Below, in pieces: positions 1 to 8,867 of a stretch of 64,000 nt of DNA (positions are counted from its first letter, which is position 1; every line of letters begins with the position of its first letter). The notes beneath the pieces are model-generated. The model saw only the letters and a program-made list of their open reading frames with translations. It was not told the origin of the DNA and made no database searches. The stretch is from Corynebacterium comes (GTDB lineage Bacteria > Actinomycetota > Actinomycetes > Mycobacteriales > Mycobacteriaceae), in the NCBI RefSeq assembly GCF_009734405.1, contig NZ_CP046453.1, positions 372,001 to 436,000 of the forward strand. Direction: 5' to 3'. A program made the translations under genes and the position numbers.

Positions 1-459
1 CGGCAGTACATGCAACTGGCACACGAGCTGGGTGTCTCGCGCCGGGTCCGGTTCCTGGACCCCCGTCCGCCAGAGGAACTGGTGACGATCTACCAGGCGG
101 CCGACATCGTCGCCGTCCCCAGCTACAACGAGTCCTTCGGCCTGGTCGCGATGGAGGCGCAGGCCTGCGGTACCCCGGTCATCGCGGCACGTGTCGGCGG
201 CCTGCCGGTCGCGGTGTCCGAGGGGGAGACCGGCCTGCTCGTCGACGGCCACGACACCAATGACTGGGCCGACGCGATAGAGCAGCTCCTCGACGACGAC
301 GACACCCGTCTGCGGATGGCCGGCGAGGCAGTCGCCCACGCGGCGAACTTTTCCTGGTCCGCCTCGGCCTCCCAGCTGGCGTCGGTGTATTCCGAGGCGC
401 TGAGTGTGGAAGTGGAGGAGTGCCCGCCCCGCAGGGAGCGTGCGGGTGGGCGACACTGA
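1..459 (+). CDS. mshA: D-inositol-3-phosphate glycosyltransferase, C-terminal part (partial)
   Basis: The reading frame is open from the first base and ends at TGA 457-459, so only about 152 C-terminal residues are present. The C-terminal half of a GT-B (GT4 family) glycosyltransferase is visible, with the nucleotide-sugar motif [11 protein letters not shown] (the E-x7-E pair) and the following GTPVIA and GGLP loops. The MshA assignment rests on context: mshA precedes gpm-senX3-regX3 in corynebacteria and mycobacteria. MshA transfers GlcNAc to inositol-3-phosphate, the first step of mycothiol synthesis in the cytosol. An internal ATG at 10 is not a start, because the fold is incomplete from there. 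Another GT4 enzyme cannot be excluded from this fragment alone. Confidence 0.88.
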   Translation, partial: RQYMQLAHELGVSRRVRFLDPRPPEELVTIYQAADIVAVPSYNESFGLVAMEAQACGTPVIAARVGGLPVAVSEGETGLLVDGHDTNDWADAIEQLLDDDDTRLRMAGEAVAHAANFSWSASASQLASVYSEALSVEVEECPPRRERAGGRH

Positions 460-523
460 GCCGCGTGGGTGGTCGGCCGGGGGATTCCCGGCATCACCGG
501 TGCGGACGTGGCATATTGGATAC

Positions 524-1270
524 ATGACAAACGGAAAGCTCATTCTCCTCCGCCACGGGCAGAGCCAGTGGAACAAGTCCAACCAGTTCACCGGCTGGGT
601 GGACGTGGACCTCACCGAACAGGGCGAGGCTGAGGCCGCCCGCGGTGGCCAGATGCTCAAGGAGGCCGGCCTTCTGCCGGACGTCCTGTACACCTCACTG
701 CTGCGTCGTGCCATCCGCACCGCGAACATCGCGCTCGACGCCGCTGACCGCCACTGGATCCCCGTGATCCGCGACTGGCGCCTCAACGAGCGTCACTATG
801 GTGCGCTGCAGGGCCTGAACAAGGCCGAGACCAAGGACAAGTACGGCGACGAGCAGTTCATGGCGTGGCGTCGTTCCTACGACACCCCGCCGCCGGAGCT
901 GGCTGATGACGCCGAGTACTCCCAGTCCGACGACGTGCGTTACGCCGGCCTCGAGTCCATTCCGCGCACCGAGTGCCTGCTCGACGTGGTTAACCGTCTC
1001 ATGCCGTACTTCGAGGAGGAGATCATGCCGCGCGTCAAGAACGGCGAGACCGTCCTGGTCGCTGCGCACGGCAACTCCCTGCGTGCCCTCGTCAAGCACC
1101 TCGACAACATCTCGGACGAGGACATCGCCGCGCTGAACATCCCGACCGGCATCCCGCTGGTCTACGAGATCACCGCTGACGGCACCGTGGTCAACCCGGG
1201 CGGCACCTACCTTGATCCTGAGGCTGCCGCCGCCGGTGCCGCCGCCGTCGCGGCCCAGGGCGGCAAGTAG
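524..1270 (+). CDS. gpmA: 2,3-bisphosphoglycerate-dependent phosphoglycerate mutase
   Basis: This 248-residue protein interconverts 3- and 2-phosphoglycerate in glycolysis and gluconeogenesis. The phosphohistidine signature RHGQSQWN starts at residue 10, with catalytic His11. [12 protein letters not shown] and the second catalytic histidine in [10 protein letters not shown] are also present. The length is normal for dPGM. ATG 524 was chosen because the enzyme starts a few residues before the RHG motif; the frame extends upstream to 404 without family similarity. A CATATT hexamer 6 nt before the ATG suggests a leaderless transcript. The TAG stop (1268-1270) is also the first half of the senX3 -10. 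Confidence 0.97.
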   Translation: MTNGKLILLRHGQSQWNKSNQFTGWVDVDLTEQGEAEAARGGQMLKEAGLLPDVLYTSLLRRAIRTANIALDAADRHWIPVIRDWRLNERHYGALQGLNKAETKDKYGDEQFMAWRRSYDTPPPELADDAEYSQSDDVRYAGLESIPRTECLLDVVNRLMPYFEEEIMPRVKNGETVLVAAHGNSLRALVKHLDNISDEDIAALNIPTGIPLVYEITADGTVVNPGGTYLDPEAAAAGAAAVAAQGGK

Positions 1271-1273
1271 CCT
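1268..1273 (+). promoter_or_regulatory. -10 element of senX3, fused to the gpmA stop codon
   Basis: TAGCCT matches the corynebacterial TANNNT -10 and ends 7 nt before GTG 1281, the spacing of a leaderless start. Its first three bases are the gpmA stop codon. Confidence 0.6.
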
Positions 1274-1280
1274 GTAGCGC

Positions 1281-2534
1281 GTGTCCACTGTCCTCGCGTT
1301 TCTGTTGGGCGTCGCCGTCGCCGGCGTCGCCCTTCCGACGTTGAACTGGGCGCGGAAGCGGATCATCCGCCACCGCTCCTCGGCGACGCTCGAGGACAAC
1401 CAGGTCACCACCGTCGGCCAGGTCCTGCACCTGGCGATTCAGGGTTCTCCCACGGGTATCACCGTCCTCGACCAGAGCGGGGAAGTGATTCTGTCGAATG
1501 CCCGCGCCCACGAGATGGCGCTGGTCCACGACCGTTCCGTCAACCAGGAGGTGCGGAAGGTCGCGGCCGAGGTGTTCGTCGACAAGGAGTCCCGCTCCCT
1601 GGAGCTGTCCATGCCCAAGCGACGGACCGGCAACCGGGTGTCGTCGGTACGCGCGCTGATCAAACCCCTCACGCTCGTCGACGACCGCTTCGTCATCGTC
1701 TACGGCACGGACGAGAGTGAGAACGTGCGTATGGAGTCCGCCCGCCGTGACTTCGTGGCCAACGTCTCCCATGAGCTGAAAACCCCGGTCGGCGGCATGG
1801 CCCTGCTGGCGGAGGCGCTCATGGAGTCGGTGGACGACCCCGAGCATGTCCAGTATTTCGGCCAGCGCCTCCACAAGGAGGCCCATCGCATGGCCGACAT
1901 GATCAACGAGCTCATCTCCCTGTCGAAGCTGCAGGGTGCGGAACCACTCCCCGAGATGGAACCCGTCTCCGTTGACGAGATCATCGCGGAAGCCTTCACC
2001 CGCAACCAGATCGCCGCCGACAACGCCGAGATCACCCTGACCAAGGGGGCGGACTCGGGTGTCCTGGTCATGGGTGACAGATCGCTGCTGGTGACGGCCG
2101 TGTCCAACCTCATCTCCAACGCCATCAACTATTCGCCGCAGTCGGTGCCGGTGTCGGTGACGCAGAAGGTCACCAGTGACGACGTCGTGCTCATCCGGGT
2201 CACCGACCGCGGCATCGGCATTTCGCCGGAGGACCAGAAGCGCGTCTTCGAACGTTTCTTCCGTGTGGACAAGGCGCGGTCGAGGTCGACCGGTGGCACG
2301 GGGCTGGGTCTGGCCATCGTGAAACACGTCGTGGCGAACCACGGCGGTAACATCAAGCTGTGGTCCCGTCCCGGCACCGGGTCCACCTTCACCATCGAAC
2401 TTCCGATCTATCATCCTGAACCGGCCCCGGCGGCCATCCCGCCGACCGGGCAGGATGAAGAGGCAACGTCCACCGGGCCTTTGCGTCAGGCCGTGTCCCG
2501 GGTGGCGACACGTCGAAAGGACAAAGCATCATGA
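1281..2534 (+). CDS. senX3: Sensor histidine kinase SenX3
   Basis: This 417-residue membrane kinase pairs with RegX3 and senses phosphate limitation in related actinobacteria. A single N-terminal membrane segment (residues 2-20) is followed by a PAS-like region (about 45-150). The H-box VSHELKTPVGG has phospho-acceptor His164. The ATPase lobe shows an N-box (NLISNAIN), a G1 box (DRGIGI) and a G2 box (GTGLGLAI). The GTG start has no Shine-Dalgarno but an ideally spaced -10. The 3' end overlaps regX3 by 4 nt (ATGA), which suggests translational coupling. The phosphate role is inferred from orthology and from the gpm-senX3-regX3 order. Confidence 0.94.
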   Translation: MSTVLAFLLGVAVAGVALPTLNWARKRIIRHRSSATLEDNQVTTVGQVLHLAIQGSPTGITVLDQSGEVILSNARAHEMALVHDRSVNQEVRKVAAEVFVDKESRSLELSMPKRRTGNRVSSVRALIKPLTLVDDRFVIVYGTDESENVRMESARRDFVANVSHELKTPVGGMALLAEALMESVDDPEHVQYFGQRLHKEAHRMADMINELISLSKLQGAEPLPEMEPVSVDEIIAEAFTRNQIAADNAEITLTKGADSGVLVMGDRSLLVTAVSNLISNAINYSPQSVPVSVTQKVTSDDVVLIRVTDRGIGISPEDQKRVFERFFRVDKARSRSTGGTGLGLAIVKHVVANHGGNIKLWSRPGTGSTFTIELPIYHPEPAPAAIPPTGQDEEATSTGPLRQAVSRVATRRKDKAS

Positions 2535-3223
2535 CGACCATTCTCATAGTTGAGGACGAGGAGTCCCTCGCGGACCCCCTGGCCTTCCTGCTGCGTAAAG
2601 AGGGTTTCGATGTGGTCATCGCCGGCGACGGCCCGACCGCTCTCGTGGAATTCGACAGGAATGACATAGACATCGTCCTGCTCGACCTCATGCTGCCCGG
2701 CATGTCCGGCACGGATGTGTGCAAGCAGCTGCGCACCACCTCGAGCGTCCCGGTCATCATGGTCACGGCACGCGATTCCGAGATCGACAAGGTCGTCGGG
2801 CTGGAGCTGGGTGCGGATGACTACGTGACCAAGCCCTATTCCTCCCGTGAACTCATCGCCCGTATCCGCGCCGTCCTGCGCCGCGGGGCGGACACCGACA
2901 CCGGTGCCGACGAGATGGATGACCGGGTGCTCGAGGGCGGCCGCGTCCGCATGGACGTCGAGCGCCACACCGTCACCGTCAGCGGCGAGCCGGTGCCGAT
3001 GCCGCTCAAGGAGTTCGACCTCCTGGAGTACCTCCTGCGCAACGCCGGCCGTGTACTCACTCGTGGTCAGCTCATTGACCGGATCTGGGGAGCCGACTAC
3101 GTCGGTGACACCAAGACCCTCGACGTCCACGTCAAGCGACTGCGTTCCAAGATCGAGGAAGAGCCCTCGCGTCCGAAGCACCTGGTCACGGTCCGTGGCC
3201 TGGGCTACAAGTTCGAGGCCTGA
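2531..3223 (+). CDS. regX3: Response regulator RegX3 (OmpR family)
   Basis: A 230-residue transcription factor. The receiver domain (residues 1-118) has the acidic pair at E8-D9, phospho-acceptor Asp52 in LLDLMLPG and the conserved lysine in VTKPY. The C-terminal winged helix (about 130-229) carries the OmpR recognition region around [12 protein letters not shown]. It is the cognate partner of SenX3, encoded in the same operon with a 4-nt overlap. In related bacteria it activates phosphate-starvation genes. Its last 19 nt overlap the 3' end of the convergent gene on the other strand. Confidence 0.95.
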   Translation: MTTILIVEDEESLADPLAFLLRKEGFDVVIAGDGPTALVEFDRNDIDIVLLDLMLPGMSGTDVCKQLRTTSSVPVIMVTARDSEIDKVVGLELGADDYVTKPYSSRELIARIRAVLRRGADTDTGADEMDDRVLEGGRVRMDVERHTVTVSGEPVPMPLKEFDLLEYLLRNAGRVLTRGQLIDRIWGADYVGDTKTLDVHVKRLRSKIEEEPSRPKHLVTVRGLGYKFEA

Positions 3224-4095
3224 TTCCGGCTGGCGGGGTGCGTGGTGCTGAAGCCGGCGGCGGCGCGGCGTCGGCAGTGGTCCGCGAGCACCTCATAGGA
3301 GGCCTCTCCCATCAGCGCCGTGAGCTCATGCTTCATTGACACCCACACGGGGTCCGGATGGGTGTGGCAGGAGCTCGAGCTGGAGCACCACCAGTCGAAG
3401 TCCTCGCCGCCGCTGCCCCATGCGCGGCGGTCGTACTCGCCGATGACGGTCCGCAGAATCTCCTGGCCGTCGGTCCGGTCTTCGTAGTCCTCGTGACGGC
3501 GCAGCGGGACCTGCCAGCACACCTCAGGCTTCTCGACGGTCAGGTCACGGCCTTCAGCCACCGCCCACTGGTGGATGGCGCATCCGGTTCCCGTGGCCCA
3601 GCCTTCACGGTTGGCGAAGATGCAGGCGCCCCCGATGGTCTTCGTCTTCAGGGAGGGTTCCGGTTCGCCGTCGTCACCGTCGAGTTCACCCCACTCCAGC
3701 CAGGGTTCGAGGTCGATGGCCTCGCCGCTGGTGAGGTGCTCGTCCACCCCCTTTGGGCGGTGCTGCCAGTATTTCGCCGGCATCTCGGCGACGGCGTTGT
3801 ACAGCTGATCGCGGTCAGTCTCATCGGCAAGGTAGGCACCGTGGACACAGCAGCCGATGTCGGGCTGCCCCGAATCGATGCCCTGGCATGTTTCGGTGCC
3901 GAAATGGCAGGTCCAGTGCGATTCGATCCATGTCAGATCGACGCTGTACGTATGAAGCGGATCCTCCGGGCTGACGAATTCGAACCATTCCCGGGGGAAG
4001 TCGGGGGCTTCTTCACCTCCGGCCAGAATCTGCCGGCCGGCGGGAGAGGTTTCAGGGAAACCCAGAAAAACCTGGGGGGAAGGAGGGGGATTCAC
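3205..4095 (-). CDS. Conserved hypothetical protein, Cys/His-rich (Rv0495c-like position)
   Basis: A 296-residue cytosolic protein of unknown function. A cluster of potential metal ligands lies at C63, H64, C70, C82, C83 and H85, and more cysteines occur in GGACIF, GTGCAIH and EVCWQ. A run of serines ([12 protein letters not shown]) lies near the C-terminus. The open frame reaches upstream to 4668, but that part is antisense to ppx; GTG 4095 gives the family-like N-terminus and has a -10 (4104-4109) 8 nt upstream. It is divergent from the exopolyphosphatase-like gene, as I recall for mycobacterial Rv0495c/Rv0496. The ligand pattern recalls YkgJ/DUF3109-type metal proteins, but no assignment is made. 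Confidence 0.85.
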   Translation of the reverse strand: MNPPPSPQVFLGFPETSPAGRQILAGGEEAPDFPREWFEFVSPEDPLHTYSVDLTWIESHWTCHFGTETCQGIDSGQPDIGCCVHGAYLADETDRDQLYNAVAEMPAKYWQHRPKGVDEHLTSGEAIDLEPWLEWGELDGDDGEPEPSLKTKTIGGACIFANREGWATGTGCAIHQWAVAEGRDLTVEKPEVCWQVPLRRHEDYEDRTDGQEILRTVIGEYDRRAWGSGGEDFDWWCSSSSSCHTHPDPVWVSMKHELTALMGEASYEVLADHCRRRAAAGFSTTHPASRNQASNL

Positions 4096-4103
4096 ACCTC
4101 TCC

Positions 4104-4109
4104 ACGCTA
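4104..4109 (-). promoter_or_regulatory. -10 element of the Cys/His-rich gene
   Basis: On the minus strand this reads TAGCGT and ends 8 nt before GTG 4095. It sits in a 34-bp divergent gap shared with the ppx promoter. Confidence 0.5.
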
Positions 4110-4116
4110 GACCGTC

Positions 4117-4122
4117 TACCCT
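4117..4122 (+). promoter_or_regulatory. -10 element of the exopolyphosphatase-like gene
   Basis: TACCCT fits TANNNT and ends 7 nt before GTG 4130, which indicates a leaderless mRNA. Confidence 0.55.
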
Positions 4123-4129
4123 GAGTGTT

Positions 4130-5080
4130 GTGCGACTAGGTGTATTGGACGTGGGCAGTAACACTGTCCACATGGTGGCGGTCGACGCCCGTAATGGTGG
4201 ACATCCGACCCCAATGAGCGATTGGAAGACGAGCCTGCGGCTCGTGGAACTCATCGACGGGGACGGAGCCATCGACGACAAGGGAATCAAGCGTCTGACG
4301 AAGGCGGTCGCCGAGGCGGCCGATCTCGCGTCGACCCTCGGATGCAGGGAGATCATGCCCTTCGCGACATCTGCGGTCCGTTCCGCCACGAACTCCAATG
4401 ACGTGCTCGACGCCGTCGAGGCTGAGACCGGTGTCCGCCTGGAGGTCCTCTCCGGTGAGGACGAGGCCCGTCTGACCTTCCTCGCCGTCCGGCGCTGGTA
4501 CGGCTGGTCGGCCGGGCGCATCACCAACCTGGACATCGGTGGTGGTTCCCTCGAACTGTCGACCGGTTCCGATGAGACCCCGGACGTGGCGATCTCGCTC
4601 GACCTCGGCGCCGGTCGCCTCACCCACCAGTGGTTCGACGCGGATCCGCCGGAACGCAAGAAGATCAACCTCCTGCGCGACTACATCGACGCAGAACTCG
4701 TCGAACCTGCCCGCCGGATGCGCACCTACGGCAGTGCCGGGGTCGCTGTGGGAACCTCGAAGACCTTTCGTACCCTCGCCCGCCTGACCGGCGCCGCACC
4801 CAGTGCTGAAGGTCCCTACATCAAGCGCACCCTCACCGCACCGGGTCTGCGCCAGCTCATCGCCTTCATCTCCCGTATGACGGCCGCCGACCGCGCCGAG
4901 CTTGAGGGCATCAGCTCCGACCGTTCACACCAGATCGTCGCCGGTGCCCTCGTGGCGGAGGCCAGCATGCGCGCCCTCGGTCTGGAGCAGATCGAGATCT
5001 GTCCCTGGGCCCTGCGCGAAGGTGTCATCCTCCGGCGCATCGACAAGGGTCTCGACGAGATCCCCCAGGAAAGGAAGTGA
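4130..5080 (+). CDS. ppx2: Ppx/GppA family phosphatase (exopolyphosphatase-like)
   Basis: A 316-residue member of the ASKHA-fold Ppx/GppA family, which removes terminal phosphate from polyphosphate or pppGpp. The N-terminal phosphate-binding loop [10 protein letters not shown] (residues 4-13), the FATSAVR segment and the second glycine loop [11 protein letters not shown] are intact. The length matches the short, single-module actinobacterial Ppx type, without the C-terminal HD domain of E. coli Ppx. The GTG start is leaderless. Lying close to SenX3-RegX3, a role in phosphate storage is plausible. Whether polyphosphate or pppGpp is the substrate cannot be told from sequence. Confidence 0.9.
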   Translation: MRLGVLDVGSNTVHMVAVDARNGGHPTPMSDWKTSLRLVELIDGDGAIDDKGIKRLTKAVAEAADLASTLGCREIMPFATSAVRSATNSNDVLDAVEAETGVRLEVLSGEDEARLTFLAVRRWYGWSAGRITNLDIGGGSLELSTGSDETPDVAISLDLGAGRLTHQWFDADPPERKKINLLRDYIDAELVEPARRMRTYGSAGVAVGTSKTFRTLARLTGAAPSAEGPYIKRTLTAPGLRQLIAFISRMTAADRAELEGISSDRSHQIVAGALVAEASMRALGLEQIEICPWALREGVILRRIDKGLDEIPQERK

Positions 5081-5082
5081 CC

Positions 5083-5766
5083 ATGAGCGACAAACAACTG
5101 ACCGTCGCCGAGTTGCTCGCGCGCACCGGTCGGGACGATAAGGACGGTGAGGTTCCTCGCCGCCGACGTCGCAGCCTGGATGAGGGGGGAATCTCGGTCG
5201 CTGAGCTCACCGGCTCCATCCCGGCCGTCAAGGAGAAGCCCGTCGAGTCGAAGCACTCCTCAGTGCCCATCGACGGCCCGGCGCCCGAGCCGAAGAAGCC
5301 CGAGCTGAAGAAGGATGTCGGGCCGGCGGAACCGGAGCAGAAGAAGACCCCGGCCACGGATCAGACGGTCGTGTTCGGCAAGGTCGAGGCCGAACCCCCG
5401 ACGCCTGCACAGGAGCAGACCGGCGAGATCGCGGTGGTCGATGACGTGGAGGAAAGCGGCGTCGAGAAGCAGGATGTCGACGAGATGGAGGATCCCGCAG
5501 AGGTCGGGGAGAAGACCTCGGTCACCGGAGTGATCCTGCTGACCATCATCGGCGTGGTCCTCGGCGTCGTGGTGTTCAAGGGCTTCGAGATGCTGTGGGA
5601 GAACTTCTCCCGCCCGGTCGTGGCTGTGCTGGCGGTCCTGGTCACCATCGGCATGGTGGGCGTGGTCAAGGCGCTGCGCACCGCGAATGACGGGTTGTCG
5701 ATGTTCCTGGCCGGGCTGGTGGGCCTGGTGATGACGTTCGGCCCCCTGGCTGTCGTGCTGATTTAA
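5083..5766 (+). CDS. Conserved membrane protein with long charged N-terminal region
   Basis: A 227-residue protein of unknown function. Residues 1 to about 145 are hydrophilic, rich in Glu, Lys and Pro and probably disordered. Three hydrophobic segments follow: [33 protein letters not shown] and a C-terminal stretch ending AVVLI. The N-terminus keeps a short conserved-looking block, [14 protein letters not shown] 5083 is preferred over GTG 5077 because the AGGAAG ribosome-binding site ends about 6 nt upstream of it. Its 5' end abuts or overlaps the ppx stop, so the two are likely co-transcribed. The position matches the membrane gene between ppx and proC in mycobacteria (Rv0497-like, from memory). 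Confidence 0.85.
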   Translation: MSDKQLTVAELLARTGRDDKDGEVPRRRRRSLDEGGISVAELTGSIPAVKEKPVESKHSSVPIDGPAPEPKKPELKKDVGPAEPEQKKTPATDQTVVFGKVEAEPPTPAQEQTGEIAVVDDVEESGVEKQDVDEMEDPAEVGEKTSVTGVILLTIIGVVLGVVVFKGFEMLWENFSRPVVAVLAVLVTIGMVGVVKALRTANDGLSMFLAGLVGLVMTFGPLAVVLI

Positions 5767-5792
5767 TCGCCCGTTATGGCACTCTGGGGTGC

Positions 5793-6608
5793 ATGACGAA
5801 AATTGTGGTGCTCGGAGGCGGAAAGATCGGCGAAGCGCTGATCTCCGGCCTCGTGAACTCAGGCACGGACCCCCAGACGATCACGGTGACCAACCGCCGC
5901 CCGGAACGCGGCGAGGAGCTCCGTGAGCGCTACGGAGTGCGCGATCTCACTGACAACCGGCAGGCGGCGGAGGACGCCGATGTGGTGTTCCTGTGCGTCA
6001 AGCCGCACATGACCCTCGAGGCGCTGGGGGAGATCAGCGACGCGGTCGAGGAGAATGACGTCTCCACGGTGCTGGTGTCCATGGCGGCGGGGGTGCCGCT
6101 GGGGGCGATGGAGGACTCCGTCGTCGCCGGTACCCCGATCATCAGGGTCATGCCCAACACCCCGATGCTCGTGGGGCGTGGAATGAACGCCATCGCGGTG
6201 GGCCGCTTCGTCACCGCGGAGCAGCTCGCCGAGGTCACTGCGTTGTTGTCCTCCGTGGGTGAGGTCCTGCCCGTCGCGGAATCCGACATGGACGCGGTCA
6301 CTGCCCTCGCCGGCTCATCCCCGGCCTATTTCTTCCTCGTGGCCGAGGCGCTCATCGACGCCGGCGTCTCCCTCGGCCTCACCCGCGGGGTCGCCGAGAA
6401 GCTCGTCACCACCTCTGCCGCGGGTGCAGGCATCATGCTCTCGGATTCCGGCCAGGATCCGGCGACCCTGCGTGCCAACGTCTCTTCCCCGGCGGGCACC
6501 ACTGTCGCGGCCCTGCGGGAGCTGGAGGAGTCCGGACTGCGGGGAGCTTTCTTCCGGGCCACGGAGGCCTGCGCGAAGCGATCTGCGGAGCTCGGAAACA
6601 TCCAGTGA
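5793..6608 (+). CDS. proC: Pyrroline-5-carboxylate reductase
   Basis: A 271-residue enzyme that reduces pyrroline-5-carboxylate to proline with NAD(P)H, the last step of proline synthesis. The N-terminal Rossmann loop [13 protein letters not shown] (residues 8-20) is present. So are [13 protein letters not shown] and the family signature region around [19 protein letters not shown], followed by ASSPAGTT-type residues (VSSPAGTT). Full length. It begins 26 nt after the upstream membrane gene. Confidence 0.96.
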   Translation: MTKIVVLGGGKIGEALISGLVNSGTDPQTITVTNRRPERGEELRERYGVRDLTDNRQAAEDADVVFLCVKPHMTLEALGEISDAVEENDVSTVLVSMAAGVPLGAMEDSVVAGTPIIRVMPNTPMLVGRGMNAIAVGRFVTAEQLAEVTALLSSVGEVLPVAESDMDAVTALAGSSPAYFFLVAEALIDAGVSLGLTRGVAEKLVTTSAAGAGIMLSDSGQDPATLRANVSSPAGTTVAALRELEESGLRGAFFRATEACAKRSAELGNIQ

Positions 6609-6743
6609 GGGGAAAGTCCAGGAAATTCCGGCACTTGGGTCGCAACTGTCACATGATTCACGCTAGGCTGGTTCAAGCACGTGCGTGTCCGATCTGCGGG
6701 AGGGGAAGCCTGCAGCGCGCCACCTGCTGAAGGGTTGATGATT

Positions 6744-6935
6744 ATGGCTAATGCAGACAAGGGAACTTTTCTGACGGTCGCTGAGGTCGCGGAGATCATG
6801 AGAGTCTCCAAGATGACCGTGTACCGGCTGGTTCACTCCGGTGACCTGCCGGCCGTTCGCGTGGGTCGCTCGTTCCGGGTCCACGAGAAGGCGGTCGACG
6901 ACTACCTCGACTCCTCGTACTACGACGTCGGATAA
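6744..6935 (+). CDS. Small helix-turn-helix DNA-binding protein (BldC/excisionase-like fold)
   Basis: A 63-residue protein consisting almost entirely of one MerR-type helix-turn-helix. FLTVAEVAEIMRVSKMTVYR forms the HTH (residues 8-27), followed by a wing with AVRVGRSFRVHE. Annotation pipelines often call this family an excisionase, but it lies in a conserved housekeeping position between proC and bS22 (Rv0500A-like, from memory) with no phage genes nearby, so a chromosomal regulator is more likely. ATG 6744 was chosen over ATG 6738 because GAAGGG at 6728-6733 is better spaced for it. A TAGGCT hexamer at 6662-6667 could be its -10. A strong terminator follows directly. Confidence 0.9.
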   Translation: MANADKGTFLTVAEVAEIMRVSKMTVYRLVHSGDLPAVRVGRSFRVHEKAVDDYLDSSYYDVG

Positions 6936-6947
6936 GTCTCCCCTCCG

Positions 6948-6998
6948 CCCGCGGCGTCCACCACTCTCTCCGAGTGGTGGACGCCGCGGGCCTTTTTT
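6948..6998 (+). terminator. Rho-independent terminator after the small HTH gene
   Basis: A perfect 19-bp inverted repeat (6948-6966 with 6972-6990), a 5-nt loop, then CCTTTTTT. One of the strongest hairpins in the window. Confidence 0.93.
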
Positions 6999-7019
6999 GG
7001 TTGACCGGATGGGCGTCGG

Positions 7020-7025
7020 TATGAT
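7020..7025 (+). promoter_or_regulatory. -10 element for bS22
   Basis: TATGAT, about 110 nt before the bS22 start, leaves a leader of about 100 nt. TTGACC at 7001-7006 is a possible -35, but the 13-bp spacer is short. Confidence 0.5.
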
Positions 7026-7135
7026 GGAACGCATTCGTGCCGACGGTCCGAACGCGCAGCCAGCGCGGTCGAGAGTGCACCTCGAGGTAAGTCGGCAGGT
7101 TACGTACGTACTCACTCTCTATCTGAGGAGACCCC

Positions 7136-7237
7136 ATGGGTTCAGTCATCAAGAAGCGCCGCAAGCGCATGTCCAAGAAGAAGCACCGCAAGATGCTGCG
7201 CCGCACCCGCGTTCAGCGTCGTAAGCTCGGCAAGTAG
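7136..7237 (+). CDS. Small ribosomal subunit protein bS22 (AURKAIP1/COX24 domain)
   Basis: A 33-residue, extremely basic peptide ([20 protein letters not shown], then [13 protein letters not shown]), too short for most gene callers. It matches the actinobacterial 30S protein bS22, whose mycobacterial gene occupies the same place after the small HTH gene. It should bind 16S rRNA in the small subunit. The start ATG is preceded by CTGAGGAG at 7123-7130, an excellent ribosome-binding site. A stem-loop follows the stop. Confidence 0.93.
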   Translation: MGSVIKKRRKRMSKKKHRKMLRRTRVQRRKLGK

Positions 7238-7253
7238 ATCTTCTTGTACGGCA

Positions 7254-7298
7254 GAGGCCGCCGGTAGCCTCCCACTTCGGGGGAGCGCCGGCGGCCTC
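7254..7298 (+). terminator. Stem-loop between convergent bS22 and the HAD phosphatase gene
   Basis: An 11-bp GC stem (7254-7264 with 7288-7298) encloses a smaller hairpin around TTCG. There is no U-run, so termination is inferred from its position between convergent genes. Confidence 0.5.
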
Positions 7299-7332
7299 CG
7301 GCGATTCCCGGGTCCGGTAACGGCCTCGGGAG

Positions 7333-8391
7333 CTACTCCTCCGGCCTGTTGCGCCGGAAGACCCGCCAGCTGCCCAGGCTCGCGGCGGCGGTGGCCAGAG
7401 CCGGCAGGCCCCAGGTACGAACGGCCCGGCGGATGTTCCGGTAGTCACGGATCTGCCAGCCCCGCCGGGCGGCCTCCCTCCGCAGCTTGTTGTCGGGGTT
7501 GATTGCCACGGCGGTGCCGACCATGGACAGCATGGGGATGTCGTTGATGGAGTCGGAATACGCCGTGCAGCGGGCCAGGTCGAGCTGCTCGATGGCGGCG
7601 AGTGCCGCCACGGAATGCCTCTTGCCCGGCCCGTGCAGAATGTCACCCACCAGTCGGCCCGTGAATCGGCCGTCCTTGACCTCGGCGACGGTGCCCAGGG
7701 CGCCGGTGAAACCGAAACGCTCAGCGAGGATCTGCGCGAGCTGCACCGGGGTGGCGGAGACCAACCAGACCTGGTGGCCGGCGTTGAGGTGCATCCGGGC
7801 CAGTTCGCGGGTGGCGGGCCACGCTTTGTCGATCATGGAGGAATCCACGATCTCCTCGCACAGTCTCACCAGTTCCTCGACGCTCTTGCCCTTGATGAAC
7901 TCCAGTGCCTGGTTGCGGCCCTCCGCGACATCGGCGGCGTTCTCTGAGCCGGTGATGCGGAACTTGATCTGTTTCCAGGCGATGGGCAGGATCTCGGAGA
8001 TGCGGAAGTACTTCTTCCGGAACAGGCCGATGGCGAACACGACGAGCGAGGAACCCTGGATGAGGGTGTTGTCCACGTCGAAGAAGGCGGCCGCCCCGAC
8101 GTCCTGGGGGATGTCGGGGTCCGGGGCATTGATGCGGAACCCGCCGGCGGCCTGGATGGAACCGCTGACGGAGTCGACGCCGGAAGAGAAGGCGTCGAGC
8201 TCGATCCCGAACGTCTCCTGGACGGCGGCTGCTGCGGCTGCCTCACCGGCGGTGCGCTGGGATTCTTCGTCGATGGGCGGAAGCGCCCGATCCTCGAGGA
8301 AGCGGCGGAGGTTGCCTCGGGTGGCGCTCCAGCTGGCGAGAAATTCCTGGGGTGTCCCCGGGAACAGGGGATCGTCGGGGGAGTGGCTCAC
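7333..8391 (-). CDS. HAD-family hydrolase, SerB-like phosphatase
   Basis: A 352-residue HAD-superfamily protein (subfamily IB, SerB-like). Motif I is FFDVDNTLIQ, motif II LVSATP, and motif III/IV is YSDSINDIPML after a conserved GKRH lysine region. About 100 N-terminal residues precede the HAD core, and a hydrophobic segment near the C-terminus (LPALATAAASLGS) could anchor it to the membrane. A SerB1-type annotation is common at this position, but HAD-IB proteins also dephosphorylate other substrates. The frame is open to 8496; GTG 8391 was preferred because upstream codons overlap the divergent promoter. AGGAAGG lies rather far (about 15 nt) upstream. Confidence 0.87.
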   Translation of the reverse strand: MSHSPDDPLFPGTPQEFLASWSATRGNLRRFLEDRALPPIDEESQRTAGEAAAAAAVQETFGIELDAFSSGVDSVSGSIQAAGGFRINAPDPDIPQDVGAAAFFDVDNTLIQGSSLVVFAIGLFRKKYFRISEILPIAWKQIKFRITGSENAADVAEGRNQALEFIKGKSVEELVRLCEEIVDSSMIDKAWPATRELARMHLNAGHQVWLVSATPVQLAQILAERFGFTGALGTVAEVKDGRFTGRLVGDILHGPGKRHSVAALAAIEQLDLARCTAYSDSINDIPMLSMVGTAVAINPDNKLRREAARRGWQIRDYRNIRRAVRTWGLPALATAAASLGSWRVFRRNRPEE

Positions 8392-8462
8392 TGCGCGTTC
8401 CGAGCCTTCCTGTGTGCGGGATGAGTGGGGCGGTATCGTGTCAATGGTAGGCGCGACACGGG

Positions 8463-8468
8463 TAGCGT
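8463..8468 (+). promoter_or_regulatory. -10 element of the glutaredoxin-like gene
   Basis: TAGCGT ends 6 nt before GTG 8475 and supports a leaderless start there. Confidence 0.5.
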
Positions 8469-8474
8469 GCCCGG

Positions 8475-8732
8475 GTGAATGGAGACTGGTGGACAATGGC
8501 TGAGACGGTGGAGCTGATGATCCGTACGACGTGCGGGTCCTGTGCCCGCGTGGAGCACCAGATCACGCCGATCGTCGAGGCCGCCGGTCTGGAGCTCACC
8601 GTGATCAACGTCGACCACGATCCGGGGTTGGCGATCGAGTTCGGGGACCGCGTGCCCGTGATCGTCATTGACGGCGAGGAGTTCGCCTGCTGGGAGGTCG
8701 ACGATGACGAACTGGCGGCCGCTCTCGCCTGA
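8475..8732 (+). CDS. Glutaredoxin-like protein
   Basis: An 85-residue thioredoxin-fold protein (DUF836/glutaredoxin-like). A CGSC redox motif lies near the N-terminus within MIRTTCGSCARVEHQI. A cis-Pro loop, DRVPVIVIDG, and a final helix follow. The GTG at 8475 has a leaderless-type -10; ATG 8496 gives a 78-residue protein beginning MAETVEL and is the main alternative. It precedes hemA, as in mycobacteria. A thiol-disulfide role is likely; the partner is unknown, and mycothiol rather than glutathione would be the thiol in this genus. Confidence 0.85.
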   Translation: MNGDWWTMAETVELMIRTTCGSCARVEHQITPIVEAAGLELTVINVDHDPGLAIEFGDRVPVIVIDGEEFACWEVDDDELAAALA

Positions 8733-8770
8733 CCGGGTGGGGCCGATGGAGCTTTCCCGGTGTCCGGGGG

Positions 8771-8776
8771 TATCCT
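8771..8776 (+). promoter_or_regulatory. Candidate -10 for hemA
   Basis: TATCCT lies about 92 nt before the hemA start, in the gap after the glutaredoxin-like gene. No clear -35 was found. Confidence 0.35.
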
Positions 8777-8867
8777 TTTGTTTGATCCACCCCGAGGGTG
8801 CCTGCACGGAGCTCCCCGGGGTCTGTCCTTAACTACGTCCGTGAAGTTGAAAGCGGTGAAGGAAAAC

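Noticed and set aside
6744..6935. Excisionase gene marking a prophage
   Set aside because: Only the fold resembles excisionase. No integrase, attachment site or phage genes are near, and the neighbours (proC, bS22) are conserved chromosomal genes.
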